NCBI RefSeq assembly: GCF_004354045.1
Contig: NZ_SMRT01000003.1
Coordinates: 62,001 to 126,000, forward strand
Direction: 5' to 3'
From: Paenibacillus piri
GTDB taxonomy: Bacteria; Bacillota; Bacilli; Paenibacillales; NBRC-103111
DNA length: 64,000 bases
Position numbers and translations under genes: made by a program. Below the pieces are notes generated by a model. That model made no database searches. It was not told the DNA's origin and saw nothing but the letters and a program-made list of their open reading frames with translations. Below are positions 60,719 to 64,000 of the stretch, piece after piece (within the stretch, counting starts at the first letter, position 1; every line of letters begins with the position of its first letter).

Positions 60719-62479
60719 ATGAACCAAGATCAATGGGTTTTTGCCGGCACGGTGGAGGAGCTGAAAGAAGCGGGCTCTAAAGTCGTCAAGGGCGGGATCG
60801 CCGTATTTTATCACGAGGATCAGGTAGTTGCGGTCGACAATCGCTGTCCGCATCTCGGTTTTCCGCTGCATTTGGGAAGCGTTTGCAACGGGATGCTGAC
60901 ATGCCATTGGCATCATGCGCGCTTTGACGTGTGCAGCGGGGGCACGCTCGATCCGTGGGCGGACGATGTGCCCGCATATGATGTGAAGCTGGAAGGAAGC
61001 CGCGTATGGGTTAGCGCGCAGCCGAGAAACGCCGATACCGTCGAGAGGCTAAAGCGCCGCTTGCGGGAAGGTTTGGAGCAAAACATCGGAATCGTAATTG
61101 CGAAAGCCGTCGTCGGGCTGGTAGAATCGGGCGTTCATGCGGACGATATAGTCCGGATCGGCTTGGCTTTCGGCACATCGCAGGGCAGCGGCTGGGGGTC
61201 GGGGCTGACGATTCTGACTGCGATGCGCAATGTGCTGCCCAAGCTGGATAAAACCGGGCAAATTCTGGCCATGTACCACGGCCTTGTGCATGTCGCCAGG
61301 GCGAGCTCCGGGCGGGCGCCCCGCCATTTGCTCGGTCCGATGCCCTCCGCTTCGGCTTCGGCGGACCGTCTCGTGCAATGGTACCGCAGCTGCGTCGAGG
61401 TACGCGATACGCAGGGCGCCGAGAAAGTGCTGCTCACCGCAATTGCGAATGGCATTCCGCATGACCGGCTCGCCGAAATGATGCTCGTATCCGTAACCGA
61501 CCATTTTTATTTGGATGGCGGGCATACGTTCGATTTTCATAATAAAGCATTCGAAGCGCTGCAGGCTGCGGGCGCAGAATATATAGAACCGATATTGGCC
61601 TCGCTGGTTCCGCTGATCGGAGATCCGACGCGCAGCGAAGAATTGCATCATTGGCAGGCTCCCGTAGATCTCGTAACGCCATTGAAGCAGGCGTTCGAGC
61701 GGATCGCGCAGGCGGAGCCCAGGACGGAAGAAGCTGTGCCGGACGAAATGGCATGGGTGGAGCGTATTTTAAACGATCGGCCTCTGGAGACGATTGAGCG
61801 AATCACGGAAGCTTTGCTTGGCGGAGCCGCCCCGGTCCGGCTCGCGGGTCTCATTGCGGTTGCCGCAGCGGAACGTATCGTACGGTTCCATACGCAGAAC
61901 GATTTCAAGGATTGGATCGCCGTGCTCCACACGTTCACCTATGCCCATGCGGTGCATGAACGGCTTGCGCGCTCCTCGGAACCGCTGCTAATCCGGGCGT
62001 TGTATTATGGCGCGGTGGCGGTGTACCACGACCGTTTCCTCAACGTACCGCGCGCGCCGCGGCCGAAAGTCAAGGCTGCCGCAGGCGAAGGGGAAGGCGC
62101 TTCACTGACCTCGCCGGCTCCGGCGTCGGAGCTGCTTAGCCTTATGGATCGGCGGCAGCAGGTCGAGCAGGCGGCGGGCTGGGTCGCCGGTTATTTGCAG
62201 GCGGGAGGGGACACGGACGCGCTGCTGAACACGTTAGGCCACGGCCTTCTGCGGGAGGATGCGGAATTCCATACATTTCAAATGTACGAGGCGGCGGTTT
62301 CCGAGCTTGCTAATTGGCAGGCGCGGTCGGACGCTTTTGCCAATTATGCCAAAGAAACGATCCTGCTTGCCTGCACGAGGTACTTGGCGGCGCATGCGCC
62401 GACGGCCCGCGAGCTGCCGCACACGGCGACCATCGCCTGGCGATTGTACCGCGGCGAGCGGCTGTTTGAGGAGGAGTAG
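60719..62479 (+). CDS. Rieske [2Fe-2S] protein fused to a large unrecognised domain
   Basis: 586 residues. Residues about 5-100 are a Rieske domain with cluster motifs CPHLGFPLHLG (C-x-H) and CHWHHARFD (C-x2-H). The remaining 480 residues have no known domain I can name; they are rich in Ala, Leu and His, look mainly helical, and include MYHGLVHVARA, TDHFYLDGGHTFDF and HAVHERL. The His-rich motifs could bind metal. Unlike ring-hydroxylating oxygenases there is no evident mononuclear iron domain. GGAGGGAGG precedes the ATG. Confidence 0.82.
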   Translation: MNQDQWVFAGTVEELKEAGSKVVKGGIAVFYHEDQVVAVDNRCPHLGFPLHLGSVCNGMLTCHWHHARFDVCSGGTLDPWADDVPAYDVKLEGSRVWVSAQPRNADTVERLKRRLREGLEQNIGIVIAKAVVGLVESGVHADDIVRIGLAFGTSQGSGWGSGLTILTAMRNVLPKLDKTGQILAMYHGLVHVARASSGRAPRHLLGPMPSASASADRLVQWYRSCVEVRDTQGAEKVLLTAIANGIPHDRLAEMMLVSVTDHFYLDGGHTFDFHNKAFEALQAAGAEYIEPILASLVPLIGDPTRSEELHHWQAPVDLVTPLKQAFERIAQAEPRTEEAVPDEMAWVERILNDRPLETIERITEALLGGAAPVRLAGLIAVAAAERIVRFHTQNDFKDWIAVLHTFTYAHAVHERLARSSEPLLIRALYYGAVAVYHDRFLNVPRAPRPKVKAAAGEGEGASLTSPAPASELLSLMDRRQQVEQAAGWVAGYLQAGGDTDALLNTLGHGLLREDAEFHTFQMYEAAVSELANWQARSDAFANYAKETILLACTRYLAAHAPTARELPHTATIAWRLYRGERLFEEE

Positions 62480-62504
62480 GCAGGCCTCCGAGACGGCAGC
62501 ACGT

Positions 62505-62561
62505 CAAAAAACCGCTTCCCCTTTAACGGCCAAGGCCGTACCGGGAGACAGCGGTTTTTTT
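62505..62561. terminator. Bidirectional terminator after the Rieske gene
   Basis: AAAAAACCGCT pairs with AGCGGTTTTTTT; inside, ACGGCC pairs with GGCCGT. It serves the Rieske gene and possibly the FAH gene. Confidence 0.9.
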
Positions 62562-62591
62562 GGATTGAACGCAATAGTATTAGTGTTATAG

Positions 62592-62653
62592 CTGGCTTCG
62601 CACAGCCTTGACGAACGAACTCGTTCCCTGGGACGCAGAAGCCGTGAATCATT
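62592..62653 (+). repeat. REP-like hairpin repeat, copy 5 of 5
   Basis: GGCTTCGCACAGCCTTGACGA ... GGGACGCAGAAGCCGTGAATC; diverged relative of the copy at 54854, between terminator and the FAH gene. Confidence 0.6.
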
Positions 62654-62690
62654 GCGATAAGCTATGGATAAGTCCGTAAGTAAACCTGAA

Positions 62691-63455
62691 TTATTCGACA
62701 ACGACCGGGTTATGCAAAACGCCGATCTCATCGATGATGCAGTCGATCTCATCTCCGGCTTTCATAAATTCGGCGCCGGCCGGCGAGCCGGATAATATGA
62801 CGTCGCCCGGCTGCAGCGTCATGACACGAGACAAGTATGAAATAAGAAAAGGCACCGTTAAAATAATCAAGTCGAGTCCGCTGTCCTGCTTCAGCTTCCC
62901 ATTGTGGGCGGCCTGAACGCGAACGGTATCCAGGTTGATTTCGGTTTCCAGATAAGGACCGAGCGGCGTAAATGAATCGAACGATTTGCCTACCATCCAA
63001 TGGCCGTTCGGGTGGAAAAATTGCGGAGCCGTCACGTCGTTGGCGATCGTATAGCCGAATACGTAATCAAGCGCATCCTGTTCTGATACATGACGAGCCG
63101 CCTTGCCGATGACAACGGCGAGCTCCGACTCGAATTTGACTTCCTCGATTCCGGCCGGAATGACGATCGGTTCATCCGTACCGATAACCGAGCTTAACGG
63201 CTTAAAGAACAGCACCGGAATATCGGGCAGCTGCTCCGGCTTCGTACCCCCCGGGGCAATATAATTGGCGCCTACGCCGATCACCGAACGGGGCTCAAGA
63301 GGAGGGAGCAGCGTGACATCCTTCAACGGGACGGAAGGGCCGGTATATGTCCAGCCGCCGAACAGGTCGCCTTCAATTTCATGCAGTGCTTGCTCTTTCA
63401 AAACGGCGCTTTTAATTAGTCCTGAATTATTTTCCCGATAACGGGCAAATTTCAT
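62691..63455 (-). CDS. Fumarylacetoacetate hydrolase (FAH) family protein
   Basis: 254 residues. Family motifs: GVGANY near the start of the domain, EVKFESELAVVIGK with metal-ligand Glu residues, GYTIANDVTAPQFFHPNGHW, and DVILSGSPAGAEFM. Such enzymes cleave or tautomerise beta-diketo acids in aromatic or sugar-acid breakdown. Start 63455 (MKFARY) behind AAAGGAGATG is chosen over an upstream frame that runs through the operator. The IclR-type gene lies upstream on the same strand. Confidence 0.88.
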   Translation of the reverse strand: MKFARYRENNSGLIKSAVLKEQALHEIEGDLFGGWTYTGPSVPLKDVTLLPPLEPRSVIGVGANYIAPGGTKPEQLPDIPVLFFKPLSSVIGTDEPIVIPAGIEEVKFESELAVVIGKAARHVSEQDALDYVFGYTIANDVTAPQFFHPNGHWMVGKSFDSFTPLGPYLETEINLDTVRVQAAHNGKLKQDSGLDLIILTVPFLISYLSRVMTLQPGDVILSGSPAGAEFMKAGDEIDCIIDEIGVLHNPVVVE

Positions 63456-63504
63456 GTCCGATTCATCTCCTTTTAAATAAATGGGCAGCTTTATGCGACA
63501 TGGT

Positions 63505-63522
63505 TGTTCAATATATTGAACA
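63505..63522. promoter_or_regulatory. 18-bp perfect palindrome, candidate IclR operator
   Basis: TGTTCAATATATTGAACA is perfectly symmetric. It lies about 20-35 bp downstream of the likely transcription start of the FAH gene, so a bound protein would block elongation. Confidence 0.7.
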
Positions 63523-63547
63523 CGGTTCATCCTATATTGATAAGGAA

Positions 63548-63576
63548 ATCATAACACCTCCCCTATATCCGGTCAA
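63548..63576 (-). promoter_or_regulatory. Sigma-A promoter of the FAH gene
   Basis: Minus strand TTGACC (63576-63571), 17-bp spacer, TATGAT (63553-63548). Confidence 0.75.
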
Positions 63577-63625
63577 TACGACAGGGAGCGAGGGGAGAGT
63601 TCAGATGTATTGCGAATGGAAGCTG

Positions 63626-64000
63626 TCAGGAAGGATCGGCGCTTCCTTTCCCGTTGCTTGCGTTACCCGTATTGAACGAGAGCTTGCCGGCCAAGTCAAT
63701 GATCGCCTGCAGCGCTCTGTCGCGCTTTTCTTCCCAATTGTGCAGCGGCATCGAGAAGCTGATCGCGGCTACCGTCTGGCTGCCCGACTGATAAATCGGC
63801 ACGGCGATGCAATTAAAGCCCATAACCCCTTCCTGCAGGTCGAGTGCATAGCCTTGATGACGGATGACCGCCAGCTGACGGAACAGCTCCTGCTTCGTTT
63901 TCAATGTAAAAGGAGTCAAGCTTTCCAGCGAATCGTCGGGATAGAGCAGATTCAGCTGGGTATCGTCGAGCGCGGACAGCAGCATTTTGCCGAGACCCGT
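63626..64000 (-). CDS. IclR-family regulator, C-terminal part (cut by window end)
   Basis: About 124 residues visible up to the window edge; the N-terminal helix-turn-helix lies beyond it. The visible part is the IclR ligand-binding domain: GLGKMLLSALDD, VIRHQGYALDLQEGVMGFNCIAVPIY, and AISFSMPLHNW. Probably controls the neighbouring FAH gene through the palindrome at 63505. Confidence 0.85.
   Translation of the reverse strand, partial: TGLGKMLLSALDDTQLNLLYPDDSLESLTPFTLKTKQELFRQLAVIRHQGYALDLQEGVMGFNCIAVPIYQSGSQTVAAISFSMPLHNWEEKRDRALQAIIDLAGKLSFNTGNASNGKGSADPS

Overview
The window looks like chromosomal DNA of a spore-forming Firmicute of the Paenibacillaceae (Paenibacillus or a close relative). 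The clues are spore genes (alpha/beta-type SASP, yunB, lytH, ylbJ), consensus AGGAGG ribosome sites, a Bacillus-like yunB-lytH-lipA-yutD block, and many carbohydrate ABC importers each paired with a YesN/AraC-type regulator. No rRNA, tRNA, CRISPR array or intact transposase gene was seen.

Left part (1-33.9 kb), nutrient acquisition. (i) 0.1-7.8 kb: a GntR/UTRA regulator, then a PotABCD-like ABC importer (permease, ATPase, lipoprotein, permease), an unrecognised 442-residue protein, a small beta-rich protein and a PHP-type metallohydrolase. The genes are tightly packed or overlapping and look like one uptake-and-hydrolysis operon for an unidentified compound, perhaps a phosphoester. (ii) 8.3-14.3 kb: an AraC-type membrane regulator and an LplB/YtcP/LplA-type importer. 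(iii) 14.5-24.1 kb: an orphan binding lipoprotein with a YesM kinase and YesN regulator, then a complete CUT1 importer with a cre-like site, and a 7-bladed lactonase. (iv) 24.5-32.1 kb: a second AraC-type membrane regulator, importer and Gfo/Idh/MocA dehydrogenase. An MFS exporter and a small membrane protein follow.

Middle part (34-47 kb), conserved core. It holds yunB, lytH, lipA, yutD, nadK, a PilZ protein, an alpha-glucan phosphorylase and ylbJ. Nickel-pincer cofactor genes (larB, larC) sit between lytH and lipA. larC is split: the N-terminal part carries a long His/Asp repeat tail, and the C-terminal part is a separate gene on the opposite strand.

Right part (47-64 kb), mixed housekeeping: truncated haemoglobin, DUF2225 protein, a repeat-rich intergenic region, diguanylate cyclase, yycC, M3 oligopeptidase, a chemoreceptor-like protein, a VOC protein, a stalk-domain protein, KhtTU potassium/proton antiporter, SASP, a Rieske-fusion protein, and an IclR/FAH-hydrolase pair cut by the window end.

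The most unusual content is non-coding: a 116-bp multi-hairpin element in four copies at gene ends; a five-copy hairpin repeat of about 60 bp; tandem hairpin arrays directly in front of the Shine-Dalgarno sites of yutD, nadK and ylbJ; a 196-bp fold-back element with 15-bp terminal inverted repeats; and an 18-bp perfect palindrome just downstream of the FAH gene promoter.
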